Made by a program: the position numbers and the translations under genes. From positions 1 through 25,824 of the forward strand of contig NZ_JAIOUQ010000011.1 in assembly GCF_019931065.1 (NCBI RefSeq): a stretch of 25,824 nt of DNA. The letters are read 5' to 3'. Each line of letters opens with the position of its first letter. Position 1 is the first letter of the stretch. Source of the DNA: Methanobacterium spitsbergense. GTDB taxonomy: Archaea > Methanobacteriota > Methanobacteria > Methanobacteriales > Methanobacteriaceae. The notes under the pieces were generated by a model. The model saw nothing but the letters and a program-made list of their open reading frames with translations, was not told where the DNA came from and did not search any database. This document shows positions 1-6,013 of the stretch, piece after piece.

Positions 1-446
1 TCGGTTGCAGCACCACGGGCTAATCTTTCATTTCTTACTCCAATTTCCCATGTTCTAGCAGCTGCAGTTCTACGGCCTTCAGGACTTGCCTTAAATTCTT
101 CACTAGAATAATCAACTTCCTTTAAATCTTGCAAGGCTTTAGTTTGAACAGTAATAGCATCTTCAGCTTGACGTTTATTCATCTCTTCAATAGCCTTCCA
201 ATTTTCTTCCATCCGTTTTTCATCAAGAAAATCATCATAAGCGCTGGCACGTTTAACCCAGGAATATTTTGAAGAATAAGTTTCGATCTGTTTAAGTGAT
301 AATTTTTCACCCTCGTCCTCTCGATACTTAACCCTTACTTTTTCAAGAGATCTGGTAGGTCCAAGGTCACGATATATAGTAAATAATACAAATGCCTTAT
401 CACGTTCATACTCGGCACGTTTCCAAATTTGATTATCTTCAGACAT
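1..446 (-). CDS. Terminase small subunit-like protein (5' part; runs off the window)
   Basis: This is the N-terminal 148 codons of a leftward gene whose 3' end lies beyond base 1. The protein has an N-terminal helix-turn-helix-like segment: 'FVLFTIYRDLGPTRSLEKV' followed by a 'KYSWVKRASAYDDFLDE' stretch. This layout (acidic start, 'YRDLGP.RSL..V', then 'W..RA.AYDD') is what I associate with small-terminase or terminase-like DNA-recognition proteins of tailed viruses, which bind the packaging site and recruit the large terminase. A charged helix follows, rich in Glu and Lys. The ATG at 444-446 is the first start of the open frame, but its upstream bases hold no strong Shine-Dalgarno. If the call is right, the large terminase and virion genes should follow immediately to the left. 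The family assignment rests on pattern memory only. Confidence 0.6.
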   Translation of the reverse strand, partial: MSEDNQIWKRAEYERDKAFVLFTIYRDLGPTRSLEKVRVKYREDEGEKLSLKQIETYSSKYSWVKRASAYDDFLDEKRMEENWKAIEEMNKRQAEDAITVQTKALQDLKEVDYSSEEFKASPEGRRTAAARTWEIGVRNERLARGAAT

Positions 447-530
447 TGGAACCACTTTGAGTATAAATTAAGTAAAATTGAGATAAATTGATTAAAAAGT
501 ATATTAAAATTGAATGAAATTAATGTAAAA

Positions 531-773
531 TTACTTTCTTTTATATCGAGATTTCAAATAATCCTTCATAAATTTATGATCTTCCAAGGACGGCATATTT
601 CCGTTGAAATACCAACTATGTTTTATTGTTGGATGGTAAATTGTTGGGATAGTATCAGCTTCTCATTTATGTTTGATATAAAAAAATACAATCGTTAATA
701 GAATAGCAATATAAACCTGTAATAATGTTCTTGCAACATCAAAGAATAAAACTAAATCAGCGGTACATATCAT
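531..773 (-). pseudogene. Small single-TM protein gene with an in-frame TGA (36 + 43 codons)
   Basis: The ATG at 771-773 overlaps the stop of the upstream gene as ATGA. It opens a 36-residue peptide (663-773) with one transmembrane helix ('VYIAILLTIVFFYIKHK') ending in TGA at 663-665. The same frame then continues for another 43 sense codons to a TAA at 531-533, giving a basic, soluble-looking tail ('PTIYHPTIKHSWYFNGN', then 'KFMKDYLKSRYKRK'). The tail has no start of its own except an internal ATG 21 codons from its end. The simplest reading is one 80-codon membrane protein broken by a single nonsense change. A functional 36-residue membrane peptide is the alternative. UGA as selenocysteine is unlikely in this lineage, and no selenocysteine element is apparent. 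Position next to other small membrane proteins fits a lysis-type cassette. Confidence 0.6.
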
Positions 774-1276
774 CTAATCAACAACCCTGCGACTATTCCA
801 CATATTGCAACAATAGATGTTAATGTACCTATCAAATATTTATCAAAACGGTCTAGATGCCATTTCTTATCTGCATTTTCTAACTCTTCTTGTTTAATCT
901 CATCGTCATGCTGTTTAGTTTCAACAGCTTCCCGTTTATCTTGACCTAACATAATACCTTCTAATCGTGCTAATGATACTTTATTCTCTAATAAGAGTTC
1001 ACGTAAATTTTTATCTTCATTCTCTGCTTTTTCCCCTATCTCAGATATACGGGCTAGAGCTTGTTCTACTTGTTTTTTACGTTCACCATTGGTTTTTTCC
1101 CTTACACCTAAAGCATCAAATAATAAAATAAATCCTTCCTCAACTTTCTTCTCTAACTCAGTTAATCGTTGGCCTCTGGTTTTACCCTGAGTCTTTAAAT
1201 CATTTAATTTAGATTCGTGATCGTTAATTAATGCTTCATCATGGATTAAAGGAGAAGCGTTTTTTGTTTGTTTCAT
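770..1276 (-). CDS. Coiled-coil protein with C-terminal membrane anchor (XhlA-like layout)
   Basis: A 168-residue protein. Residues about 15-135 are highly charged and predicted to be helical or coiled-coil, with Lys/Glu heptads such as 'LTELEKKVEEGFILLFDALG'. Residues about 145-168 form one transmembrane segment ('LIGTLTSIVAICGIVAGLL') ending in a single Arg. The sequence just before it, 'KWHLDRFDKYLIG', is a basic membrane-proximal stretch. This layout (coiled coil, then a C-terminal helix at the very end) resembles XhlA-type proteins of phage lysis cassettes, although it is about twice their usual length. It overlaps the next small membrane gene by ATGA, so the two are translationally coupled. 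No clear Shine-Dalgarno precedes the ATG. A membrane-anchored spacer or holin accessory role is inference. Confidence 0.65.
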   Translation of the reverse strand: MKQTKNASPLIHDEALINDHESKLNDLKTQGKTRGQRLTELEKKVEEGFILLFDALGVREKTNGERKKQVEQALARISEIGEKAENEDKNLRELLLENKVSLARLEGIMLGQDKREAVETKQHDDEIKQEELENADKKWHLDRFDKYLIGTLTSIVAICGIVAGLLIR

Positions 1277-1331
1277 GTTTAGTCAAGCCTATAATTGGCC
1301 GTTAAAAAAAAGTGGTATCCATGAAATAAAC

Positions 1332-1538
1332 TTAAGCTTCGTTGTCGTTGCTTCCAACTGATATTTCGGGTTCTGTTTGTGGTTCTAAAGGTGCTAAAAC
1401 ATTTGTATCTATACTGGGAGTTATTACTCCATGACTGAGAAATCCTATTAGTCCTGCTACTATTATTGAGACTAATTGAAACTGTCCCACATATAGTCCT
1501 AATAGTCCTATTGCTCCAATTATCCCTATTATTAACAT
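1332..1538 (-). CDS. Small hydrophobic protein with one or two membrane helices
   Basis: A 68-residue protein. Residues 1-17 ('MLIIGIIGAIGLLGLYV') and 20-42 ('FQLVSIIVAGLIGFLSHGV') are strongly hydrophobic and could form a helical hairpin. The last 25 residues are acidic and proline-rich ('PLEPQTEPEIS'). Small size, a two-helix hairpin and a charged tail are holin-like features, and the next two genes downstream also encode membrane proteins. It starts two bases after the stop of the AP2-HNH gene, which suggests that the endonuclease gene was inserted into an existing operon. I recognise no family, so the holin idea is inference from size, topology and neighbours. Confidence 0.6.
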   Translation of the reverse strand: MLIIGIIGAIGLLGLYVGQFQLVSIIVAGLIGFLSHGVITPSIDTNVLAPLEPQTEPEISVGSNDNEA

Positions 1539-1540
1539 TT

Positions 1541-2062
1541 CTACTTGCTTGTCGATATTAACACTCTCCTTTTTATTTTACAAATCAATTCTTCTCCAAC
1601 TGATTCTCTTACCGCTTTTTCATATGTTCTAGCTGCTTCACGTTCATCTGCAAAAGTTCCTAAATGTTTCGTTTTACCCTTCAATACGATTTGTGCTACC
1701 CATTTCTTAGCTGATTTATGCCAACTTACTCCGGGGTATCTACTTGTTTTATTTTTACGGTGTTTTTGATTTTGGAGATTTTGCCTATTAGAACAAATTC
1801 TTAAATTAGATTTTCTATTATCAAGACCATCACCATTGATGTGGTCTATAACTTCTCCTTTTGGCACATCCATAATAACTCGGTGCATCCTAAACTGTTT
1901 GGTTTTACGTTTCTTTTTAGAATGTCCCAAACGTATATTTCTAAGTGCATAAAAATTATTTCCATCCTTATATGCTGCCCACTTCCATTGATTCAATCTT
2001 TCAAAGTCTTCATCATCTACTAATGTTACTTTTCCTTGAGTTAATTTTATTTCTTTTGTCAT
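1541..2062 (-). CDS. Free-standing HNH homing endonuclease with AP2 DNA-binding domain
   Basis: A 173-residue protein in two parts. Residues about 1-100 form an HNH nuclease domain: a 'VDDEDFERLNQWKW' start, then 'MHRVIMDVPKGEVIDHINGD' and 'LDNRKSNLRICSNRQN', in which the His of MHR, the Asp-His pair and the Asn residues are the metal and catalytic positions. Residues about 105-165 form an AP2/ERF-type DNA-binding domain: 'RYPGVSWHKSAKKWVAQI', then 'KHLGTFADEREAARTYEKA'. Such proteins cut DNA at a site in a related genome and spread their own gene. AGGAGGA lies eight bases before the ATG. The gene sits between unrelated small genes with no sign of a flanking intron. A clearly related copy lies at 12115-12681. 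Confidence 0.92.
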   Translation of the reverse strand: MTKEIKLTQGKVTLVDDEDFERLNQWKWAAYKDGNNFYALRNIRLGHSKKKRKTKQFRMHRVIMDVPKGEVIDHINGDGLDNRKSNLRICSNRQNLQNQKHRKNKTSRYPGVSWHKSAKKWVAQIVLKGKTKHLGTFADEREAARTYEKAVRESVGEELICKIKRRVLISTSK

Positions 2063-2114
2063 AGCTTATATTCCTCCTAAAAGGTTTGTATCAAGTCATA
2101 ACTATGATAATTAA

Positions 2115-2142
2115 CCCCAAAGCTCTTGCAAAAGCTAAGGGG
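2115..2142 (-). other. Intergenic hairpin between the secreted Cys-rich gene and the AP2-HNH gene
   Basis: The segment can fold into a stem of four G-C pairs, two mismatches and four further pairs around AGCT. It lies immediately after the stop codon of the Cys-rich gene and about 50 bases before the endonuclease start. No long T-run follows in the leftward direction, so I call it an mRNA hairpin or weak terminator, not a firm terminator. Confidence 0.35.
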
Positions 2143-2143
2143 G

Positions 2144-2542
2144 TCAGCTATGACCATAATAATATAATATATCAAAATTAGATGGGAATTTAATTTTAGT
2201 TAAATACAATTGACTTCCAACTATCTCTTCATGTCCACATACAGCACAATAGTCACAGTCACAACCACCATTACCATAACCATCTCCACATGTTAAACGG
2301 CCTTCAACTGAACCTTCATTGTGTGTATAATGGAGTGTACCATACTTATGGCAATATGGGCAATAGTTTAGAAAGGTATCTGTATGGTATAGGTAATCAC
2401 CTGTTAATCCACATGCACATTGACTGTGTACTGTTATTGTGTTGTCTGGATTGTAGGTAACCCATGAATTATCTGCAAACGCCGCCTCCGAAACGGATAA
2501 ACATAATAATAGTGTTATGAGTAAAAGTAAAAACTGTCTAAT
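2144..2542 (-). CDS. Secreted Cys-rich protein, apparent ATT start
   Basis: The open frame encodes 132 residues beginning 'IRQFLLLLITLLLCLSVSEA', a clear signal peptide with a basic start, a hydrophobic core and a likely cleavage after 'AFA'. The mature part is Cys-rich: 'CACG' near residue 49, 'YCPYCHKYGTLHY', 'LTCGDG', then 'GGCDCDYCAVCGHEE'. The paired CxC and CxxC motifs suggest a metal-bound ribbon or disulfide-rich fold outside the cell. I have the impression that similar Cys patterns occur in surface proteins of Methanobacterium. No ATG, GTG or TTG lies in frame between the upstream stop and the signal peptide core. A Shine-Dalgarno GAGGTG sits five bases before an ATT codon (2540-2542), so ATT is the likely start. 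The stop of the upstream zinc-ribbon gene lies just next to this site, which supports coupling. Confidence 0.7.
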   Translation of the reverse strand: MRQFLLLLITLLLCLSVSEAAFADNSWVTYNPDNTITVHSQCACGLTGDYLYHTDTFLNYCPYCHKYGTLHYTHNEGSVEGRLTCGDGYGNGGCDCDYCAVCGHEEIVGSQLYLTKIKFPSNFDILYYYGHS

Positions 2543-2551
2543 ATAAACACC

Positions 2552-2650
2552 TCATTCATCCTCTTCACATTCACGACAATACCAACGCTCTTCGATAGGA
2601 TCCCAAAATAATATTTTCCTACACAATGAACATAATTGGCCTTTACGCAT
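2552..2650 (-). CDS. 32-residue zinc-ribbon microprotein
   Basis: The protein begins 'MRKGQLCSLCRKILFWD' and continues to 'WYCRECEEDE'. The two CxxC knuckles (CSLC and CREC) are separated by about 16 residues, which is a minimal zinc ribbon. A GAAGGA motif lies eight bases before the ATG. The gene ends nine bases before the start codon of the secreted Cys-rich protein, so both are probably on one transcript. A role in nucleic-acid or protein binding is usual for such small ribbons but is not shown here. Confidence 0.7.
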   Translation of the reverse strand: MRKGQLCSLCRKILFWDPIEERWYCRECEEDE

Positions 2651-2661
2651 GGAAAATCCTT

Positions 2662-2810
2662 CTTTTATAAAAAAGTACTTGCAATGTTTCTTGGATTGTT
2701 AAAATAAGGATTATTAACTATTATCGTTGAAATGTTAGTATAAAAATATGAAGATATGGTTTGGTTGAACTTCTTTTTAAGAAAAGTCCCGATAAGATTC
2801 CTTGGATTTA
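2662..2810 (+). repeat. Imperfect direct repeat of about 39 nt (2662-2700 and 2772-2810)
   Basis: Both copies read cTTTT..AAAAGT near one end and end in CTTGGATT, with about 27 of 39 positions equal. They lie between the RNA gene and the zinc-ribbon microgene, in a stretch of about 160 bases where I see no gene with a start codon. Function unknown; they could be protein-binding sites or the trace of a small duplication. Confidence 0.35.
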
Positions 2811-2811
2811 T

Positions 2812-2976
2812 GGTAAAAATAGACGTGACCTAGAAGCAGAATAGTAAAACTTCTAGGCCACTTGGTGATCTAAGTCATTTGAGCTATGACATTGAAGATG
2901 GTAGTTGGGGTGCTTTCAAACCCCTCTGCTACAATACTCGTTTGCACTGCGTGGGTAACTACCACGAAAGATAAAA
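2812..2976 (-). ncRNA. Independent structured RNA gene, unknown family
   Basis: Read leftward, this GC-richer segment folds into four consistent elements. (1) An outer 8-bp helix TGGTAGTT/AACTACCA (2957-2964 with 2899-2906) encloses a 5-bp stem with a 7-nt loop (TGCAA/TTGTA) and a 5-bp stem with an 8-nt loop (GGGGT/ACCCC). (2) A hairpin GTCAT/ATGAC with a 7-nt loop. (3) A 12-bp hairpin (2850-2861 with 2825-2836) with a 13-nt loop. (4) A run of five Ts directly after it. Two pairs are G-U on this strand but would be A-C on the other, so the minus strand is the RNA strand. A TATA-like box about 25 bases upstream and a T-run further upstream isolate it as its own unit. No open frame fits. The first element resembles a tRNA lacking its D arm. 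Confidence 0.65.
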
Positions 2977-2996
2977 ATTTAGTATGTTCTCTTATC

Positions 2997-3005
2997 CTAT
3001 AAGCA
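2997..3005 (-). promoter_or_regulatory. TATA-like box of the structured RNA gene
   Basis: On the minus strand the bases read GCTTATAGG, a BRE/TATA-like element. Its centre lies about 25 bases before position 2975, where the first structured helix of the RNA begins. That spacing is the usual one for archaeal promoters. Confidence 0.5.
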
Positions 3006-3019
3006 CAACAACCAAATCT

Positions 3020-3027
3020 AAAAAAAA
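3020..3027 (-). terminator. T8 run ending the TFB-like gene transcript
   Basis: Eight consecutive Ts on the minus strand, 12-20 bases beyond the stop codon of the TFB-like gene. Archaeal RNA polymerase stops at such runs. It separates that transcript from the RNA gene. Confidence 0.5.
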
Positions 3028-3039
3028 ATCCCTTATTTA

Positions 3040-3888
3040 CTAAAAAACTCTTAATCTATCAAGATTACGCTTAATAACATTATAATTAGATTCATTTAAT
3101 CCTACAAATTTAAACACTGATTGATTAAATCTTAGTTCCTTACCTCTACCATCTTTCATTAAGATATATCTACAAATACCTGCTATGGTAGTTTTTTGGT
3201 CTACACGGCTATGTATTTGGACTAATGAATGTTTATTTATTATATGTTTGACCCTTTTCTTTTGGTCTCTGGTCATTAATAATTGTGAACTGATAGTTCC
3301 GAGAGTTAATATATACTGTTTTTTTCTCCAGTCCTGCATTGGAGTTTTTACTTGAAGTTTACAATTACGATTTTCTAGTTCTGCTTCTCTCACCTTTGTA
3401 GTATATTCCTTCTTTTTAGCCCTTTTTTTGATATGTGTTAAAACCTTCTCTTCATCATGAGTTATATCTCCAGCATCTTCGCTGGTTCGCAATGGTTCTT
3501 CACTATGTTGTTGTTTTAAGTCCATATCTGCAATCATGACTTGATGTTTATTTGTAAGTCCGCATCCTTCGCAAACTCTTTCTCCACGTAAAGCGTCTAT
3601 TGCTACAAGTGGATATCCACAATTTGGTTCAATACATGTTTTATATTCATAGCGTTCAATACCCCACGATTTCCCTTTATCGTCTGTGATTCTGGAACTC
3701 AAAAGTGTTATTTCCTTTGAGGGTCTTTCATGTTTAGATTGAGGTAAATGAAATTCCTTATCCTTAAAAAATTCATCATAATTAAATTCTTTTTTTTCTG
3801 GTTCAGATTCTAAATTAGTATCTAAATTTTCTTTTATAGCATTACACAAAGTTGAGGCCTCCGCTTCGCTAAGGTAGTTCTTTAACAC
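3040..3888 (-). CDS. TFB-like transcription factor (zinc ribbon plus one cyclin-like repeat)
   Basis: The protein has a TFIIB/TFB-type zinc ribbon in its middle ('CIEPNCGYPLVAIDALRGE', then 'CEGCGLT'; Cys pattern CxxxxC...CxxC). It is preceded by an acidic N-terminal region with 'DDKGKSWGIERYEYK'. The C-terminal 75 residues resemble one cyclin-fold repeat: 'TTIAGICRYILMKDGRGKEL' and 'FVGLNESNYNVIKRNLDRL'. TFB normally has two repeats and recruits RNA polymerase to TATA-bound TBP. A one-repeat version could redirect transcription to viral late promoters, or block the host factor. The longest frame starts at 3936, but that would overlap the upstream gene by 29 bases with an implausible hydrophobic leader. 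I prefer the GTG at 3886-3888 (protein starting 'MLKNYLSEAEAS'), although it has no good Shine-Dalgarno. Confidence 0.6.
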   Translation of the reverse strand: MLKNYLSEAEASTLCNAIKENLDTNLESEPEKKEFNYDEFFKDKEFHLPQSKHERPSKEITLLSSRITDDKGKSWGIERYEYKTCIEPNCGYPLVAIDALRGERVCEGCGLTNKHQVMIADMDLKQQHSEEPLRTSEDAGDITHDEEKVLTHIKKRAKKKEYTTKVREAELENRNCKLQVKTPMQDWRKKQYILTLGTISSQLLMTRDQKKRVKHIINKHSLVQIHSRVDQKTTIAGICRYILMKDGRGKELRFNQSVFKFVGLNESNYNVIKRNLDRLRVF

Positions 3889-3907
3889 ATTTAAAATGAG
3901 AATTAAT

Positions 3908-4129
3908 TTAAAATGTAAATAAAATAAATAATTCAAAAACTAGAATAAACATACAAATTCCTATAATCTTCCAACTCTTAGTCCAAAGTTCATTATCATT
4001 TTTAACCCTGTTGATTTGATCCCAATCCATAATTCTAGGATCTGCAGGTGGGGGTCCTACTGGATTTTTACGCCATTTTGCATGTAACACTTCTAATTGG
4101 TGTTTCCTTTTTAAAACATCCTCTCTCAA
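3908..4129 (-). CDS. Small protein with C-terminal transmembrane anchor
   Basis: A 73-residue protein, soluble and charged for 50 residues ('PVGPPPADPRIMDWDQIN' in the middle), ending in one strongly hydrophobic helix ('IIGICMFILVFELFILFTF'). The layout is that of a tail-anchored protein. It starts at a TTG with AAGGAGGA eight bases upstream, a very strong ribosome binding site. The TFB-like gene follows about 20 bases after its stop, so the two are probably co-transcribed. No family recognised. Confidence 0.65.
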   Translation of the reverse strand: MREDVLKRKHQLEVLHAKWRKNPVGPPPADPRIMDWDQINRVKNDNELWTKSWKIIGICMFILVFELFILFTF

Positions 4130-4155
4130 AATAAATTCCTCCTTGCAATAGCTAA

Positions 4156-4200
4156 TACAAAAAAATAGTAGTCAAATTGGTATACAAAAAATAGTCAAAT
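4156..4200 (+). repeat. Direct repeat with T-runs in the leftward direction
   Basis: Two copies of tacAAAAAA(A)tag(tag)TCAAAT lie at 4156-4177 and 4183-4200. On the minus strand each gives a run of six or seven Ts, just after the end of the 4215-4397 gene. This pair is the likely transcription end of the long leftward operon; an operator before the next gene is the alternative. Confidence 0.4.
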
Positions 4201-4214
4201 AAATTAAAGTAATT

Positions 4215-4397
4215 TTATATTATTATATCGAATATTGAACTTGGAATTTCATAAAAATCCGTCTTCTGCATTTTATATAACAAGTTAATTGCAGTTTCTT
4301 TTGATTCATCAGTCCATTTATCCCAATCATTTTTAATTCGCAATTCTAATGCTGTTGTTAACATTTCGATTTCATATTCACTTAAATCTATATTCAT
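4215..4397 (-). CDS. Small acidic helical protein, unknown
   Basis: Starts 'MNIDLSEYEIEMLTTALEL' and is predicted to be mainly helical. I chose the ATG at 4395-4397 because AGGTGAT lies five bases before it; the GTG three codons earlier lies inside that binding site. It is the last gene of the leftward early operon and starts six bases after the stop of the 4403 gene. No family recognised. Confidence 0.55.
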   Translation of the reverse strand: MNIDLSEYEIEMLTTALELRIKNDWDKWTDESKETAINLLYKMQKTDFYEIPSSIFDIII

Positions 4398-4402
4398 TTT
4401 AA

Positions 4403-4831
4403 TCACCTATTATAGAATAATTCTTTAAATGTTTTATTCCATTCTGATTCGGGAATTTCCCTATATTCTAAATAACCAAGCTTAAACTCTTTCTCCCCAT
4501 TAAATTCTACTTCAATTGATTCCCCATTATCTCCCGTAAATGACATATTTCCAAAGCAATATTCATTAAATATTCTCAGCCATTCGCGTATATTATACCA
4601 TTTATAACAGCCAGAATGAGTCATTTTAAGATAACAATAATTAGGGTAATTATTCTCTATGTCCTCCTTATTTTCCCAATAATAGTCAGCATATCCTTCT
4701 TTATCTGTATACAATTCATAATCTAATGATGTCGTGCCTTTTGTATTTTTGATTTTGTTTATAAATTCTTGAAATTCATCTTCATCTTTCATTAACAATT
4801 CTAAATAAACATCTTCAAACTCATAACTCAT
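4403..4831 (-). CDS. Acidic, aromatic-rich protein, unknown
   Basis: About 142 residues, very acidic and rich in Tyr and Trp ('YADYYWENKEDIENNYPNYC', 'CYKWYNIREWLRIFNEY'). Start ATG at 4829-4831 is preceded by AGGTGAT. The strong net negative charge and dense aromatic residues recall DNA-mimic proteins made by viruses to block host DNA-binding enzymes. That is only a resemblance in composition. It is directly followed by the last gene of the operon. Confidence 0.6.
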   Translation of the reverse strand: MSYEFEDVYLELLMKDEDEFQEFINKIKNTKGTTSLDYELYTDKEGYADYYWENKEDIENNYPNYCYLKMTHSGCYKWYNIREWLRIFNEYCFGNMSFTGDNGESIEVEFNGEKEFKLGYLEYREIPESEWNKTFKELFYNR

Positions 4832-4835
4832 CAAA

Positions 4836-5201
4836 TCACCTACCCTTAGTTAATTCAAGATATTTTCTTTGAGTCAATCCTTTATCCTTAGATTCCTTCT
4901 GTTTTTTATATAATGGTTCAAATGATGTTCTTGTTTGTCCTGCAATTGAATATCCTTTAAATTTATTTGGACATAAATCCTTATTCCTCATATAATCATT
5001 TGCAAAATTTATAAATTGTGGATTACTTTTTAAGTTTTCTACTACTTGATTTATTGCTTTATTCCATAACTCAAAATAAGGTAAAAATGCTTCTTTTAAT
5101 TGTTTCCATGCTAAAGTCCAATCAATTATTTGTATAAGTTCTTGAACTTCAGCATAATACAATCCTTCCGATTTATTTTTTATCCAAGTATAATCTTCCA
5201 A
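4836..5201 (-). CDS. Unknown protein, N-terminus related to its upstream neighbour
   Basis: 121 residues starting 'MEDYTWIKNKSEGLYYAE'. The first 18 residues match the start of the 5203-5478 protein ('MKDYSYIQTNLEGLYALE') at spaced positions (M.DY..I....EGLY..E), so the two genes look like a tandem duplication with diverged C-terminal parts. The middle is helical with many Trp, and the C-terminus is basic. Start TTG at 5199-5201 with GAGGCG five bases upstream, inside the end of the previous gene. Confidence 0.6.
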   Translation of the reverse strand: MEDYTWIKNKSEGLYYAEVQELIQIIDWTLAWKQLKEAFLPYFELWNKAINQVVENLKSNPQFINFANDYMRNKDLCPNKFKGYSIAGQTRTSFEPLYKKQKESKDKGLTQRKYLELTKGR

Positions 5202-5202
5202 T

Positions 5203-5478
5203 TTAACGCCTCATTTCTTTTGTTAGTTTCATAACTCCATATGCTACTTTTACAGGTTTTGGTTCTGGAAATGTTGGTTTGATATCAATATTTATATTTG
5301 GTTTAATTAAATTATTTGATGCTCCTTGAGATCCTTGAGCTGTACCTTTACACAAATCTTTACCAGACATTCCCATAGGTTTCATTTGAAAATTATATGT
5401 TCCAAAAGCTACTGAGAACTTACCTTCTAAAGCGTATAAACCTTCTAGATTGGTTTGAATGTAACTATAATCTTTCAC
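5203..5478 (-). CDS. Unknown protein, diverged partner of the 4836 gene
   Basis: 91 residues. The N-terminal 18 residues align with those of the next gene. The middle is low in charge and rich in Gly, Ser and Gln ('GTAQGSQGASNNLIKPN'), followed by Pro-rich segments ('KPTFPEPKPVKVAYG'). It starts with GTG overlapping the upstream stop as TAGTG, and GGAGG lies seven bases before it. No known family. Confidence 0.6.
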   Translation of the reverse strand: MKDYSYIQTNLEGLYALEGKFSVAFGTYNFQMKPMGMSGKDLCKGTAQGSQGASNNLIKPNINIDIKPTFPEPKPVKVAYGVMKLTKEMRR

Positions 5479-5753
5479 TATTCAACCTCCGTACCATGTT
5501 TATTCCAGGTTATTCTATTCTTAGATTTAAGAAGTTTTAATTGATTTTCATGATATTTGATACGTTTTTCACGGTCAATTTTAGGCCATTCCTCATTTGG
5601 ATTTTTATCATGATATTTGTCATTAAGAAAATAAAGTATATCTCCTCCAACTAATTCAGCCTGTTCTTGAGTTATACTTTTTTCAATAGGATAATATAAG
5701 AATTTAATAAATCCTCTCGGTTCAACTTCAACGTCTGATAACATGAATTTCAT
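5478..5753 (-). CDS. Unknown small protein
   Basis: 91 residues beginning 'MKFMLSDVEVEPRGFIKFLY', with a basic C-terminal half ('DREKRIKYHENQLKLLKSKN'). It overlaps the upstream gene by ATGA, and AGGT lies seven bases before the start. No motif recognised. Confidence 0.55.
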   Translation of the reverse strand: MKFMLSDVEVEPRGFIKFLYYPIEKSITQEQAELVGGDILYFLNDKYHDKNPNEEWPKIDREKRIKYHENQLKLLKSKNRITWNKHGTEVE

Positions 5754-6013
5754 TTCAAATACCTCTTAGCTTCTTTTTTAAACTCTACCAAACCCCGTCT
5801 TGGAACCTCAAAGATATCTTCATCCACTATAAACAAAACCTTCTCAGCTGGTATCCGTTTTTCTCCTATCATATAGCCGTTTCCATCACGGCTCAAACGA
5901 CATAAGCTGTTGATACATCTCCAAAGGTTATCTTTCTTCTTTTGGAGCATCTCAGTTGGAGAAAGGCATTTAGGACATAGATTCTTATCATCAACAATTC
6001 TATTACGTGCCAT
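5750..6013 (-). CDS. Zinc-ribbon protein, unknown role
   Basis: 87 residues. An N-terminal ribbon is formed by 'LCPKCLSP' and 'CINSLC' (CxxC, about 18 residues, CxxxxC). The rest is a small alpha/beta-like part with 'KVLFIVDEDIFEVPRRGLVE'. GAGGGA lies five bases before the ATG, and the start directly follows the stop of the previous gene. Probably a nucleic-acid-binding accessory protein; this is inferred from the ribbon only. Confidence 0.6.
   Translation of the reverse strand: MARNRIVDDKNLCPKCLSPTEMLQKKKDNLWRCINSLCRLSRDGNGYMIGEKRIPAEKVLFIVDEDIFEVPRRGLVEFKKEAKRYLK

Noticed and set aside
510..698. Rightward 62-codon frame
   Set aside because: It lies antisense to the TGA-split membrane gene and has no ribosome binding site; its composition is that of a shadow frame.
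2670..2812. Minus-strand open stretch of about 50 codons between the RNA gene and the zinc-ribbon microgene
   Set aside because: No start codon or ribosome binding site; it opens directly after a stop inside the RNA terminator hairpin.
2825..2935. Rightward tRNA-like reading (6-bp acceptor, GAG anticodon-like loop)
   Set aside because: The D-arm region would be over 30 bases, and two helices pair worse on the plus strand than on the minus strand.
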